DNA of 64,000 bases from Sphingomonas sp. QA11 (GCF_028473665.1 NZ_CP098774.1:3314501-3378500), one strand, 5' to 3'. Positions 1-8,897 are shown, counted from the first letter of the stretch. Made by a program: numbers and translations. Notes: generated from the letters alone by a model not told the origin.

Positions 1-111
1 CCGACCCAGGACGGCATGGTCTGCGCCGACCGCGACGCGATCCGTTCCCGCTCGGGCGGCTCCTGCCGGATCAAGGAATTCAAGCGGCTCGTGGCCAAAA
101 CCAGACGCTAA
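1..111 (+). CDS. C-terminal end of an unidentified protein (truncated by window start)
   Basis: An open frame enters from the left edge and ends at a TAA, giving 36 residues. The tail is basic (ends KTRR) and holds two cysteines, in GMVCAD and GGSCRIKEF. The piece is too short to assign a family. It runs in the same direction as the helicase gene downstream, about 120 bp away. Confidence 0.5.
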   Translation, partial: PTQDGMVCADRDAIRSRSGGSCRIKEFKRLVAKTRR

Positions 112-232
112 AATCGCCGCCACGCCGCCCCGGCGGGCCGCAAACACCCCTTTTTCTTGACAATCGCCCCCTTATCGGCAAGCGCTCAGGGGCTGGCCGG
201 GCGTGATGACCGGGCCTTTTTCCGGACACCGC

Positions 233-1687
233 ATGACCTTCGCCGACCTCGGCCTATCCGACCAACTTCTGAAAGCCGTCAACGAGTCCGGCTATACCGA
301 GCCGACTCCGATCCAGGCGAGCGCGATCCCGAGCGTGCTGATGATGCGCGACATCATCGGCATCGCCCAGACGGGCACAGGCAAGACCGCAGCGTTCGTG
401 CTGCCCATGATCGACATATTGGGCGAGGGCCGAAGCCGTGCGCGCATGCCGCGATCGCTGATTCTCGAACCGACGCGCGAACTCGCCGCGCAGGTGGCGG
501 AGAATTTCGAGAAATACGGCAAATACCACAAGCTTTCGATGGCGTTGCTGATCGGCGGCGTGTCCATGGGCGACCAGCAAAAGGCGCTTGAAAAGGGCGT
601 CGACGTGCTGATCGCCACGCCGGGCCGGCTGATGGACCTGTTCGGACGCGGCAAGATCCTGCTCACCGGCTGCGACCTGCTGGTGATCGACGAGGCAGAC
701 CGGATGCTCGACATGGGGTTCATCCCCGACATCGAGGAAATCTGCACCAAGCTGCCCAAGCAGCGCCAGACCCTGCTCTTCTCCGCGACCATGCCGCCGC
801 CGATCAAGAAGCTGGCCGACAAATTCCTGAGCAATCCCAAGACGATAGAAGTTGCGCGCCCTGCGACCGCCAACACCAACATCAAGCAGTGGCTGGTCCC
901 GGTCTCGGCCTCGAAGAAGCGCGAGAAGCTCGTCGCGCTGCTCGAGCATGAGGATGTGAAGACGGCGATCATCTTCTCGAACCGCAAGACGACGGTGCGC
1001 GACCTGAACAAGGCGCTGCAACGCCAGGGTTTCCGATCGAGCGAGATCCATGGCGACATGGAACAATCGCAGCGCATCGCCGAGCTCGACCGGTTCAAGG
1101 CCGGCGACGTCAACATCCTGGTCGCGTCGGACGTCGCGGCGCGCGGCCTCGACATCAAGGGCGTTAGCCACGTCTTCAATTTCGATGCACCCTGGCACCC
1201 CGACGATTATGTCCACCGGATCGGCCGCACCGGCCGCGCCGGCGCGACCGGCGTCGCCTTCACGCTGGTGACGGCTGACGACGCCGAGAACGTCGCCAAT
1301 ATCGAGAAGCTGACGGGCATGAAGATCGAGCGCTACGAAGGCGCCGAGGACGAGCCCGCATCCGCCACCACATCCCGCGGCCGGGGCGGCCGGACCAAGC
1401 CAGCCGCCAAGGCGCCGAAGGCAGCCCCCGAGAAGGCCAGGAGCGCAAAGCCGGAACCAGCCAGCGCGGATGCGGCGACCGAGACCGAGCGTCCAGCCCG
1501 GCCACCACGCACGCCGCGCGACTCACGTCCGCCTCGCGAAGAGCGGCCGGCGCGCGAAAGCCGCCCGCCGCGCCAGGAGCGACCCGCCGGCGACGACCGC
1601 CCCACGCGCGGCACGCAGGATGACGGCCCCGACGAGGGCTGGAACGGCCCGCTGCCCGACTTCCTGATGGCGAAGCTGACTTACTGA
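233..1687 (+). CDS. DEAD-box ATP-dependent RNA helicase, RhlE-like
   Basis: This 484-residue protein carries every DEAD-box signature in order: Q motif (GYTEPTPIQ, about 20-28), Walker A AQTGTGKT (45-52), PTREL (80-84), TPGR (129-132), DEAD inside VIDEAD (153-156), SAT (184-186), ARGLD (303-307) and HRIGRTGR (328-335). After the two RecA lobes comes a tail of about 110 residues rich in Arg and Pro, a common RNA-binding extension in RhlE-type helicases. Such enzymes unwind RNA with ATP in ribosome assembly or RNA decay. In-frame GTG 203 and ATG 206 lie upstream, but ATG 233 (MTFADLGL) matches the usual family N-terminus. No strong ribosome-binding site decides the start. Confidence 0.93.
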   Translation: MTFADLGLSDQLLKAVNESGYTEPTPIQASAIPSVLMMRDIIGIAQTGTGKTAAFVLPMIDILGEGRSRARMPRSLILEPTRELAAQVAENFEKYGKYHKLSMALLIGGVSMGDQQKALEKGVDVLIATPGRLMDLFGRGKILLTGCDLLVIDEADRMLDMGFIPDIEEICTKLPKQRQTLLFSATMPPPIKKLADKFLSNPKTIEVARPATANTNIKQWLVPVSASKKREKLVALLEHEDVKTAIIFSNRKTTVRDLNKALQRQGFRSSEIHGDMEQSQRIAELDRFKAGDVNILVASDVAARGLDIKGVSHVFNFDAPWHPDDYVHRIGRTGRAGATGVAFTLVTADDAENVANIEKLTGMKIERYEGAEDEPASATTSRGRGGRTKPAAKAPKAAPEKARSAKPEPASADAATETERPARPPRTPRDSRPPREERPARESRPPRQERPAGDDRPTRGTQDDGPDEGWNGPLPDFLMAKLTY

Positions 1688-1693
1688 CCGTTC

Positions 1694-1894
1694 GTGGACG
1701 GGATCGTCGAGACGGTACCAGTGAAGCGAATCGAAAGCCCCTGCGTCAACATCTGCGAGATGGACGCGGCCTCTGGCCTGTGCACGGGATGCGCACGGAC
1801 CATCGATGAGATCGCCGGGTGGAGCAGCGGCAGTGCCGCGTGGCGGGACGCGGTGATGGCAGCGCTGCCTGGGCGAAGGGCCATCCTGCCTTAG
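1694..1894 (+). CDS. DUF1289-family small cysteine-rich protein
   Basis: This 66-residue protein shows the DUF1289 pattern, with an N-terminal CVNICEMD segment followed by [14 protein letters not shown], giving four conserved cysteines likely to bind metal. The family's function is not established. It starts at GTG 1694, only 6 bp after the helicase stop, so the two genes are probably cotranscribed. Confidence 0.8.
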   Translation: MDGIVETVPVKRIESPCVNICEMDAASGLCTGCARTIDEIAGWSSGSAAWRDAVMAALPGRRAILP

Positions 1895-1921
1895 CCCTAC
1901 CTGGAAGCGGCAGGGCCAAGG
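1889..1921. terminator. Hairpin between convergent genes
   Basis: CCTTAGCCCT (1889-1898) pairs with AGGGCCAAGG (1912-1921) with one internal mismatch and a 13-nt loop. It lies between the convergent ends of the DUF1289 and GST genes. There is no clear U-run, so it is only a probable two-way terminator. Confidence 0.4.
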
Positions 1922-1928
1922 CCGGGCG

Positions 1929-2564
1929 TCACCCCGCCTTTTCAGGCTCCGGCGCCGGCATCAGGGCGTTGTCCTTGTCATTCGCACGCCGATAAGCGTC
2001 GCGCGACATGATACGCTCAAGATAGGCGTCGAAGGCATCGCGTTTCGGCAGGGTGTCGAACTGGGTGCCCCACGCGACCTGCGATCCGACATAGACGTCA
2101 GCCGCGGTGAAGCTGTCGCCCGCGATATAGGGATGCGCCGACACCGCCTTTTCCAGCGTGTCGACCGCCAGATCGTAGTTGCCGTATCCGACCATGCGCT
2201 GCTGCTGGTCGCTGGGGATGAAGTTCATCGACTTGTTGGTTACCGCCTGCTCCATCGGGCCCGCCGTATAGAAGAGCCAGCGATAATAATCGGCGCGATC
2301 CGTGGTCGGCGGAGCAAGGCCAGCCTCCGGGAAACTGTCAGCAAGATAGGCGCAGATCGCCGCGCATTCAGTGATGATCCGTCCATTATGGACGATCGCC
2401 GGCACCTTCCCCATCGGATTGATCGACAGATAGGGCTCCTGCTTCATCGTCGAGGCATAGTCGAGCACCACCGTCTCATAATCGGCGCCGGTTTCCTCGA
2501 GCATCCAGCGCGCGATCCGCCCGCGCGACATCGGATTGGTGTATAGAACCAGGTCAGCAGCCAT
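1929..2564 (-). CDS. Glutathione S-transferase family protein
   Basis: The 211-residue protein has a thioredoxin-fold N-terminal domain (LVLYTNPMSRGRIARWML), the glutathione-binding loop containing PMGKVPAIV (cis-Pro), ECAAICAYLAD, and an all-helical C-terminal domain. Its length is normal for the family. GSTs conjugate glutathione to electrophiles or act as peroxidases or isomerases; the substrate cannot be read from sequence. A second, divergent GST lies at 7530-8147. Confidence 0.9.
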   Translation of the reverse strand: MAADLVLYTNPMSRGRIARWMLEETGADYETVVLDYASTMKQEPYLSINPMGKVPAIVHNGRIITECAAICAYLADSFPEAGLAPPTTDRADYYRWLFYTAGPMEQAVTNKSMNFIPSDQQQRMVGYGNYDLAVDTLEKAVSAHPYIAGDSFTAADVYVGSQVAWGTQFDTLPKRDAFDAYLERIMSRDAYRRANDKDNALMPAPEPEKAG

Positions 2565-2677
2565 CTCGTCCTCTCCGAATCACGTTCGCAGAACATAAAT
2601 GGAACACGACAAGGCGCCGGCGTCAAGGTCGCACCCTGACGCCGCGGGGAAATCACGCCAGTCGCGAAGTCGAACCC

Positions 2678-3169
2678 TCAGGCAGCGACGACGCTGATCC
2701 TGCTCACCTTGCTGTTGCTGTGCGCGAGGCTCTTCAGATCAGGCACTATCTTCATCATGTCGGCGACCATCGCGTCGCGGCTGCCGCCCTTGAAGGTCGC
2801 GCGAAGATCGGGGGCGACGGCCATATAGCCGGCGAGCGCATAGCGACGAGCAGTCTCCTCGGCCTTCGCGTCGAGCCCTGCCTCGTCGGGCATCACCACG
2901 ACCACGCCGAGATTGGCCTTGCCGCGCGGCGCGGCAAAATAGCCCTCGAGCACCTTGCCACCGCGAAGCGCATAGCTGAGCTTGCGGGCATTGAGGCGGG
3001 AATCATCAGTCGCGGCGAGGGCGGAGCCGGCAAAGCCAAGCAAGCCAGACCCGACAACGGCGGGCGCGACCGAGAGCGCGGCCATTCGGCGCACGACACT
3101 GCGGCGGCCGATAGGCGCACGGCCCAATGCCTCGAAACCCTCAACGGGTTGCTCGTTGCTGTCTGACAT
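2678..3169 (-). CDS. Short Tat-exported dienelactone-hydrolase-like protein
   Basis: The protein has 163 residues. A twin-arginine-like signal (RRSVVRRMAAL followed by a hydrophobic stretch ending ALA, about 22-53) precedes a segment resembling the first half of dienelactone hydrolases (VVVVMPDEAGLDAKAEETARRYALAGYMAVAPDL). The family needs a Cys-Asp-His triad in the second half of an approximately 240-residue domain. The mature protein contains no cysteine and stops before that half, so it is probably not an active hydrolase. A GGGGAAA ribosome-binding site precedes the ATG. Confidence 0.7.
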   Translation of the reverse strand: MSDSNEQPVEGFEALGRAPIGRRSVVRRMAALSVAPAVVGSGLLGFAGSALAATDDSRLNARKLSYALRGGKVLEGYFAAPRGKANLGVVVVMPDEAGLDAKAEETARRYALAGYMAVAPDLRATFKGGSRDAMVADMMKIVPDLKSLAHSNSKVSRISVVAA

Positions 3170-3499
3170 GGATATTTTCCCCTGACACCGCCCTGCGCGG
3201 TTAAGAAAAGCGTAATCCTAATATATCCAAGATACAACCAAAACGAATGTAATCCGCGAGCGTGAATGCTGCATCCTTTGCTGCGGGCCGGACAGGCTAT
3301 CCATGGATATGCCCGGGGAAACGCAGGAGCATGCTTTGTCACACAAGCATCGCCGCGGCCCGACCCAGCGTTCCGCGCACTGTCCCATTGTCGAACGCAT
3401 GGGCAACGTCTTCAAAAGAAAACTGAATCCAGCGAAAGAACGGCGACCGGACGCCCCAGCTCTTCGAATCGCCCGTGGGGCGAGCGCGCAGCAGACGGG
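3170..3499. other. Intergenic stretch, no gene recognised
   Basis: These 330 bp separate the hydrolase-like gene from the 3' end of the MBL-fold gene; both are on the minus strand. The part next to 3169 is AT-richer (a TAATCCTAATATATCC-type stretch near 3211-3230) and probably holds the promoter of the hydrolase-like gene. Frames crossing the stretch have no family features. Confidence 0.5.
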
Positions 3500-4588
3500 T
3501 CAGGCCGCGCGGTACCACCAGACGCCGTCACTGACCTGCTTGACCGCCCTGCCCTCGATCTCAAGCCGGCGGAGATGCGCCAGCGCCTCGCCCGTCGCCA
3601 TGCCGAGCATGTCGGGGCCGATGGCGCGACGGAACAGCCGGCCGAAGCAGTCGACCGCACGCCGTGGCTCGGCAAGGAAGATTTCGAGCTCATCGAGGCG
3701 CTCCCGGTGTTCACGGTCCATCGCGTCGAGCCGGGTATGGAGACCAGTGAACGGATCGCCATGTCCGGGCAGGACGAGCAGATCGTGCGGAAGCAGGCGG
3801 AGCTTCGCGATCGAGGCGAACCATTCGCCAAGCGGGTCGGCCTCGGGCTCGGTGACGCCGAGCGAGACATTGGGGCTGATGCGCGGCAGGACCTGATCGC
3901 CCGCGATGAGGATGCCGGCGGATTCGTTCAACAGGCAGGCATGTTCCGGGCTGTGCCCCGAACCGACCACGATCCGCCACTCGCCACCGCCGATCGCCAG
4001 CGTGTCGCCGTCCTTGATACGGCGATAGCTGAGCGGCATCGGCGTCACGACCCGGCGGAAGCCCGCCCAGCCACGCTCGCTCGCATGGGCAACCTGCTCC
4101 TCATCCCAACCCGCGCCGCGCCAGAAGGCGATCATCTCCTCGGGCACAGCGTCGCGCGCATCGAGCATGACCGATCGCAAGGTGAGCCATTCCCCGCGTG
4201 TCATGACCAGCGGCGCCGAATGGTGCGCGCACATCCAGCCGGCAAGGCCGACATGATCGGGATGGAAATGCGTGCCGATCATCCGCGTGACGCGCGTGCC
4301 CGCCAGCGGACCGCGAAATACCGTCTTCCACGCATCCCGCGCATCAGGCAGGTTCATGCCCGCGTCGACCAGCGCGACGCCGTCCTCATCGTCGATCAGC
4401 CAGCAATTGACGTGCTTGAGTGGTCCCGGAACGGTCAGTCGCACCCAGCGGATGCCAGGCGCCACCGCCATGACGTCACCCGCCGCGGTCTCCCGGCCAC
4501 CAAAGGGATAAGTGAGACCCTTGTGGCTGGTGGGGACGAAGCTTTCGTCAGCGACGAACGCGGCATCGGAGCGGGAAGCAGTGGCCAT
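3500..4588 (-). CDS. MBL-fold metallo-hydrolase
   Basis: The 362-residue protein has the metallo-beta-lactamase motif THFHPDH (about 106-112), GSGHSPEHACL (third metal ligand region), IAGDQVLPRISPN (bridging Asp) and LPGHGDPF (last His). A helical C-terminal extension of about 80 residues follows, as in LACTB2-like and glyoxalase-II-like hydrolases. These enzymes hydrolyse thioesters, lactones or phosphoesters with a dinuclear metal centre. The substrate is unknown. No signal peptide is visible, so it is probably cytoplasmic. Confidence 0.9.
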   Translation of the reverse strand: MATASRSDAAFVADESFVPTSHKGLTYPFGGRETAAGDVMAVAPGIRWVRLTVPGPLKHVNCWLIDDEDGVALVDAGMNLPDARDAWKTVFRGPLAGTRVTRMIGTHFHPDHVGLAGWMCAHHSAPLVMTRGEWLTLRSVMLDARDAVPEEMIAFWRGAGWDEEQVAHASERGWAGFRRVVTPMPLSYRRIKDGDTLAIGGGEWRIVVGSGHSPEHACLLNESAGILIAGDQVLPRISPNVSLGVTEPEADPLGEWFASIAKLRLLPHDLLVLPGHGDPFTGLHTRLDAMDREHRERLDELEIFLAEPRRAVDCFGRLFRRAIGPDMLGMATGEALAHLRRLEIEGRAVKQVSDGVWWYRAA

Positions 4589-4664
4589 AGGTTGCGACTA
4601 GCAACGGAACTATGGGCAAGTCACGCGACAAATATATGGGCCGAGAGAGCCCCCCTCATCCGCT

Positions 4665-4731
4665 CGTTTCGAGCGACGCCGAGAAACATTGATGGAGCGC
4701 GGGCTTCGGTTTCTCGACGTCGCTCGAAACG
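4665..4731. repeat. Long intergenic inverted repeat
   Basis: CGTTTCGAGCGACG (4665-4678) plus CGAGAAAC (4680-4687) is matched by GTTTCTCG (4709-4716) plus CGTCGCTCGAAACG (4718-4731). The result is a hairpin of about 22 bp with one internal unpaired position and a loop of about 21 nt. It lies just downstream of trcR (minus strand) and may end that transcript. The form fits the dispersed intergenic palindromes of sphingomonad genomes. Confidence 0.75.
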
Positions 4732-4764
4732 AACGGAGAAAAGGACCGCTTGCCCGCTCTCACC

Positions 4765-5445
4765 TCAACGGCGGAACAGGCTTTCAGCGGTCGGCTCGGC
4801 CGATGCCGGGGCCTCGCCCGCTTCCGCCGCTTCGGCGTCGCGTGCAAGCTGCTCGCGCTGGGCGCGCAGTTCGACGATCAGTGCCTCGCGATCACCCTCG
4901 AGGCGCGTATCGACCGGCGCCTCGATACCGGCCGCCTTGGCCGCCTTCGCCACCGCCGCGTCAAGCTCGCGCTGAGTCGTCAGGCCGAGCGTCACGGGAT
5001 CCTTCGGGGTGATGTTCGCGATGTTCCAGTGGCTGCGATCGCGGATCGCGGCGATGGTGGTGCGGGTCGTGCCGATCAGGTTGCCGATCGCGCCGTCGCT
5101 GATCTCCGGATGGTTGCGGATGATCCAGGCGATGCCGTCGGGCTTGTCCGACCGCTTCGACACGGGGGTGTAGCGCGGGCCCTTGGTGCGACGAACCTGT
5201 TCAGGGCCCTTCAGCATGATCAGGCGGTAATCCGGATTTGCCTGGCCCTTGTCGATCTCGTCCTGGGTCAGCTCGTGCGCGCGAACAGGATCGCGGCCGG
5301 TGAGCTTGGTCGCCGCAGTATCGTCGGCGATCGCCTGGACTTCGAGGATATGCAGGCCGCAGAATTCGGCAATCTGCTCGAAGCTGAGCGATGTATTGTC
5401 AACCAGCCAGGAGGCGGTCGCGTGGGGCATGAGCGGCTGGGCCAC
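4765..5445 (-). CDS. trcR: Cell-cycle transcriptional regulator TrcR (DUF1013)
   Basis: The 226-residue protein begins AQPLMPHATASWLVDNT and contains SLSFEQIAEFCGLHILEVQAIAD, typical of DUF1013, with a helix-turn-helix-like region and a second conserved block around IIRNHPEISDGAIGNLIGTT. In Alphaproteobacteria the family (TrcR in Caulobacter) regulates cell-cycle genes. The start is GTG 5445, 8 nt after an AAGGAG site and at the conserved N-terminus; the upstream in-frame ATG would add 39 unrelated residues that cross the terminator. The C-terminus is a charged, Ala/Glu-rich tail. Confidence 0.9.
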   Translation of the reverse strand: MAQPLMPHATASWLVDNTSLSFEQIAEFCGLHILEVQAIADDTAATKLTGRDPVRAHELTQDEIDKGQANPDYRLIMLKGPEQVRRTKGPRYTPVSKRSDKPDGIAWIIRNHPEISDGAIGNLIGTTRTTIAAIRDRSHWNIANITPKDPVTLGLTTQRELDAAVAKAAKAAGIEAPVDTRLEGDREALIVELRAQREQLARDAEAAEAGEAPASAEPTAESLFRR

Positions 5446-5460
5446 CGGAAACTCCTTAGA

Positions 5461-5491
5461 AACAATAAGGGCCGCCCCTTTCGGAGCGGCC
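5461..5491 (-). terminator. Rho-independent terminator upstream of trcR
   Basis: Read on the minus strand, GGCCGCTCC and GGGGCGGCC form a 9-bp stem (one G-U pair) around a GAAA tetraloop, followed by CTTATTGTT. It lies between the glycosyltransferase stop (5537) and the trcR start. It probably ends the glycosyltransferase operon and separates it from trcR. Confidence 0.7.
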
Positions 5492-5536
5492 GCACAATGA
5501 CGTTGACTTAGTCCCCCTTGCGCGGTGAGGCAAGGC

Positions 5537-6562
5537 TCAGGCCGCAATCGCTTCGTCGGCATCGACCGGGACGAGCGCGTTCAGGAACTGACGGGCACTT
5601 GCTTCCCAGGTGAAGGTCCGGCCGTAAGCGGCGCAGGCGCCGCGATCCCTGGTGAGCGCCGCCCCGATCGCGACGGACAAATCATCGTCCATCGCGCCGA
5701 CCGCATCGGTCAATATGTCGACCGGGCCGGTGACGGGATAGGCGGCGACCGGCACGCCGCAGGCCAGCGCCTCGATCATCACCAGCCCGAACGTATCGGT
5801 GCGGCTGGGGAACACGAACACGTCGGCGCTGGCATAGGCAGCCGCCAGATCGGCACCGAAGCGAGGGCCGAGGAACATCGCCTCCGGATAGCGCGCTTCG
5901 AGCGACGCGCGCGCCGGACCGTCCCCGACGATCACCTTGGTGCCCGGGTGATCGTTGGTCAGGAAGGCCTCGATATTCTTCTCCACGGCGACGCGGCCGA
6001 CATAGAGCTGGATCGGCCGCGCCAGCCTGGCAAGGGCCGGATCCGGCGTGACGGCGGCCGAGAAGGTCGAAAGATCGACGCCCCGGCCCCAATGCCGCAC
6101 ATTCTCCAGCCCATGCTGCTTGAGCGTCGCGGCGATCGACGGAGTCGACGCAAGGATCGACTGCGCGGGCGCATGGAACCAGCGGATATAACGCCAGATC
6201 CATTCCGGGTTCACGCCGGTCCGTGCCGAGACATAGTCGGGGAACTGCGTGTGGTAAGCGGTGGTGAACGGGAAATCGTTCATCAGGCACCAGCGCCGCG
6301 CCGCGAGGCATACCGGCCCCTCGGTCGCGAGATGGATCGCCTGCGGATTGAAATCGGCAAGCATCCTGCCGACCGCATTGGTCCTGGCAAAGGCGAGGCG
6401 GATTTCGGGGTAGGTAGGACAGGGCATGGAGTAGAACAGGTCGGGCGAGACGACCATCACCACATGCCCCTGGCGCTCGAGCTCGGCGCGCACGGCTTGC
6501 AGCGTCCGCACCACGCCGTTCACCTGGGGGGCCCACGCATCAGTGGCGATCGCGATGCGCAC
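5537..6562 (-). CDS. GT4-family glycosyltransferase
   Basis: The 341-residue GT-B protein begins with the Rossmann strand and loop typical of GT4 enzymes (MRIAIATDAWAPQVNGVVRT). It contains the nucleotide-sugar region YVGRVAVEKNIEAFL and the EX7E-type block SRTDTFGLVMIEALACGVPV. These enzymes move a sugar from a nucleotide donor to a lipid or glycan. The nearest named relatives are MgtA/PimB-like mannosyltransferases, but donor and acceptor are not fixed by sequence. Its start is 5 bp after the stop of the LpxH-like gene, so they form one operon and probably act on a cell-envelope glycolipid. Confidence 0.88.
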   Translation of the reverse strand: MRIAIATDAWAPQVNGVVRTLQAVRAELERQGHVVMVVSPDLFYSMPCPTYPEIRLAFARTNAVGRMLADFNPQAIHLATEGPVCLAARRWCLMNDFPFTTAYHTQFPDYVSARTGVNPEWIWRYIRWFHAPAQSILASTPSIAATLKQHGLENVRHWGRGVDLSTFSAAVTPDPALARLARPIQLYVGRVAVEKNIEAFLTNDHPGTKVIVGDGPARASLEARYPEAMFLGPRFGADLAAAYASADVFVFPSRTDTFGLVMIEALACGVPVAAYPVTGPVDILTDAVGAMDDDLSVAIGAALTRDRGACAAYGRTFTWEASARQFLNALVPVDADEAIAA

Positions 6563-6567
6563 GCTCG

Positions 6568-7419
6568 TCAGGCCGCCAGCGTCTCGATCTTCGCCGCTTC
6601 CCGTTCGGCGATCTCGTCGGCCCAGTGCAGCAACTCCATCCGCCCGTCGAAATGCTCGACAAGAGCGGTACAGCCCTCCACCCAGTCACCATCGTTATAA
6701 TATTCGATGCCGCCGATGTTACGGAATTCAGCGGTATGGATGTGCCCGCAGACGACGCCGTCGACGCCCCGCGCGCCGGCTGCCTGAGCGATCACTTCCT
6801 CATAGTTGGAGATGAACTCCACCGCGTTCTTCACCTTGGCCTTGGCGTGTTTCGACAGCGACCAATAGGGCAACTGGAAAAAGCGGCGATACGCGTTCAC
6901 CAACCTGTTGAGCGCCATCATGAATTCATACGCCGCATCACCGACATGCGCGAGCCATTTGTGCGTGAGCGTGATCATGTCGAACTCGTCGCCATGGAGC
7001 ACCAACAACCGGCGGCCGTCGGCGGTTTCATGGATCGCCTTGCGGCGGATCGAGACGCCGCCAAAATCAAGCCCGGTGAACTGGCGCATCACCTCGTCAT
7101 GATTGCCGGGGATATAGATCACCTCGGTGCCGCGCTTGGCCCGCTTCAGGATTCGCCACACCACGTCGTTGTGCGAGGCCGGCCAGTAGAATTTCTTCTT
7201 GAGCCGCCAGCCGTCGATGATGTCGCCGACAAGGTACATCCGCTCGCTGTCGACATGGTCGAGAAAGTCGATCAGCATGTCGGCATTGCAACCGCGAGTA
7301 CCGAGATGGATATCCGAAATCCAGATCGTGCGATATTTGCAGCGATCCGTGACCTCGCGTTCCGGAATCGATGGTTTGGAATTGGCGAAATCGGCGAAAT
7401 CGGCGATGCTATTGTCCAT
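6568..7419 (-). CDS. LpxH/YbbF-like UDP-2,3-diacylglucosamine diphosphatase-type metallophosphoesterase
   Basis: This calcineurin-like phosphoesterase carries all its metal-binding blocks: SDIHLG (about 35-40), GDIIDGW, GNHDE, HGDEFD and GHIHTAEF. LpxH enzymes cleave UDP-2,3-diacylglucosamine to lipid X in lipid A synthesis. This family is often so annotated in Alphaproteobacteria, although many use LpxI instead, so the substrate is uncertain. ATG 7419 has AGGA at good spacing; an in-frame ATG at 7443 would add 8 residues. It is cotranscribed with the glycosyltransferase. Confidence 0.85.
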   Translation of the reverse strand: MDNSIADFADFANSKPSIPEREVTDRCKYRTIWISDIHLGTRGCNADMLIDFLDHVDSERMYLVGDIIDGWRLKKKFYWPASHNDVVWRILKRAKRGTEVIYIPGNHDEVMRQFTGLDFGGVSIRRKAIHETADGRRLLVLHGDEFDMITLTHKWLAHVGDAAYEFMMALNRLVNAYRRFFQLPYWSLSKHAKAKVKNAVEFISNYEEVIAQAAGARGVDGVVCGHIHTAEFRNIGGIEYYNDGDWVEGCTALVEHFDGRMELLHWADEIAEREAAKIETLAA

Positions 7420-7529
7420 CGCGATCCTGGTTACAGCGTCCATCCCGGCATCGTCCCGCGCAGCCCTTGATGGGCCTGCGCTATGGCCGATTTTTGTTAC
7501 AGCTTGATTCCACTGATGTGAAAGGCGGG

Positions 7530-8147
7530 TTACGCTTTCATCGCAATATGATGCGGCTCGGCCTCGACCCGGGCGAGCCAGGCGCCGACCGCCGGATAGC
7601 GCCCGAGTTCGAAACCGCCATCGTCGGCGACATGGGTATAGGGGTAGAGCGTGATGTCGGCGAGAGTCAGCCGGTCGCCGACGAAAAACGGCGAGCGGGA
7701 CAAATGGTCGTCCATCAGCTCAAGCGCGGCCTCTCCCGCCGCCTGCTTGGCGGGTATTTGCGCCCGCCGCAGATCGTCCAGCCCGGCCTCGCCGATGACA
7801 TGCCGCCAGAAACGCAGCGTCGCGACATTGGGCTCGTGATTATACTGCTCCCAGAACATCCAGCGGAACATGTCGGCGCGGTCGAAGCGGTCGTGCGGAA
7901 TCAGGCCGGACCCGTCGGCCAGATAGATGCAGGCGGCATTGCTTTCCGGCAGATAGTCGTCCCCGACCTGGAGCACCGGGATGCGGCCATTGGCGTTGAC
8001 GCCGCCGAGGAACGCCTCCGACCGGGTCTCGCCCTTCATGATGTCATATTCGCGCCGTTCGAGCGGAATGCCGAGATGCGCGGCGGTGAGCCGGATCTTG
8101 TAACAGTTTCCCGACGCGGCATATTCGTGAAGGATCAGGCTGGACAT
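7530..8147 (-). CDS. Glutathione S-transferase family protein
   Basis: The 205-residue protein has the N-terminal thioredoxin-like GST domain (LILHEYAASGNCYKIRL, then NGRIPVLQVGDDYLPESNAACIYLAD) and a helical C-terminal domain with LTLADITLYPYTHVADDGGF. A cysteine lies at the usual active-site helix start (SGNCYK), as in beta- and omega-like GSTs. GGGAG precedes the ATG. It appears monocistronic, and the substrate is unknown. Confidence 0.9.
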   Translation of the reverse strand: MSSLILHEYAASGNCYKIRLTAAHLGIPLERREYDIMKGETRSEAFLGGVNANGRIPVLQVGDDYLPESNAACIYLADGSGLIPHDRFDRADMFRWMFWEQYNHEPNVATLRFWRHVIGEAGLDDLRRAQIPAKQAAGEAALELMDDHLSRSPFFVGDRLTLADITLYPYTHVADDGGFELGRYPAVGAWLARVEAEPHHIAMKA

Positions 8148-8318
8148 GTGGCGCTCCCTTGATCGCCCTTGTCATCACGCGACCGCATGGCCCGTCAAAT
8201 CAAATGCAATGGGCGATCAACAAGCGGACCTTGTCGGACACCAGGGTGAACGATGATCCTTTGCGTCAAGCCAGGTCACGAACCCGCCAATCGCGAACCT
8301 TCGCCAACGGCGAATGGC

Positions 8319-8897
8319 TCAGGGACGAGGAACGGATATGGGCCTGGTGCACGAATATGCCTCTTTGTAGGGCCGACCCCAGCAGCTCAGGAATCCATCC
8401 AGTACGTTGAGGTTTGGCGGCCAGGCAACCATCATCGGTTTTCCATCCGGTCCGACCGGCGAAAAGGCCGGCGGACGCGGCAACCTTGCCAGTCGGTCGC
8501 GAGCCGTCTCCGCGGCTTGGCGGTCATTGCGCAGGAAAGCGATGGTCCCGTCAACGTAAAGGTTCCAACCAAATCCTGCGTCTTCGGCCGGCGTTCTTCT
8601 CGAACGCTCGAAGAGGGAGATTGCAGCCTTCGTCTGCCCGGACTTCGCGCGCAACTGCCCTTCGTGCCAGTACAAGATACCAGCCGTGTTCTCGTGCGCC
8701 TCCCTCCAAAGCTTGATCAGGTCGGCCCCTTCAACATCACAGCCCGAACTGGCCAATAGTCGCCATCCACCCGTGATATCCTGATCGAACTGCTTCTCGT
8801 CCAGCGCAAGCATCGCTGCCCTGTCATATGCACAACGCTCAGTCGGCGGCTGCTGTATCAGACCTCCAAGTGCGAGAAGCGCGCCGAGCATGATCAT
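8319..8897 (-). CDS. Secreted hypothetical protein with TPR-like helices
   Basis: The 192-residue protein starts with a short hydrophobic segment (MIMLGALLALGGLI) that may be a signal peptide. Helical repeats follow that resemble a degenerate tetratricopeptide array (AGILYWHEGQLRAKSGQTKAAISLFERSRR). The C-terminal part has several cysteines. It overlaps no better frame and has normal codon use. I do not recognise a named family. Confidence 0.6.
   Translation of the reverse strand: MIMLGALLALGGLIQQPPTERCAYDRAAMLALDEKQFDQDITGGWRLLASSGCDVEGADLIKLWREAHENTAGILYWHEGQLRAKSGQTKAAISLFERSRRTPAEDAGFGWNLYVDGTIAFLRNDRQAAETARDRLARLPRPPAFSPVGPDGKPMMVAWPPNLNVLDGFLSCWGRPYKEAYSCTRPISVPRP

Noticed and set aside
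254..1216. Long minus-strand open frame opposite the helicase
   Set aside because: It is the GC-rich antisense shadow of the DEAD-box gene, whose frame carries every family motif.
3338..3368. A second TGTCACA that could be an ECF41 promoter
   Set aside because: At the required 16-bp spacing the bases are not CGTC, and no gene starts suitably downstream on the plus strand.
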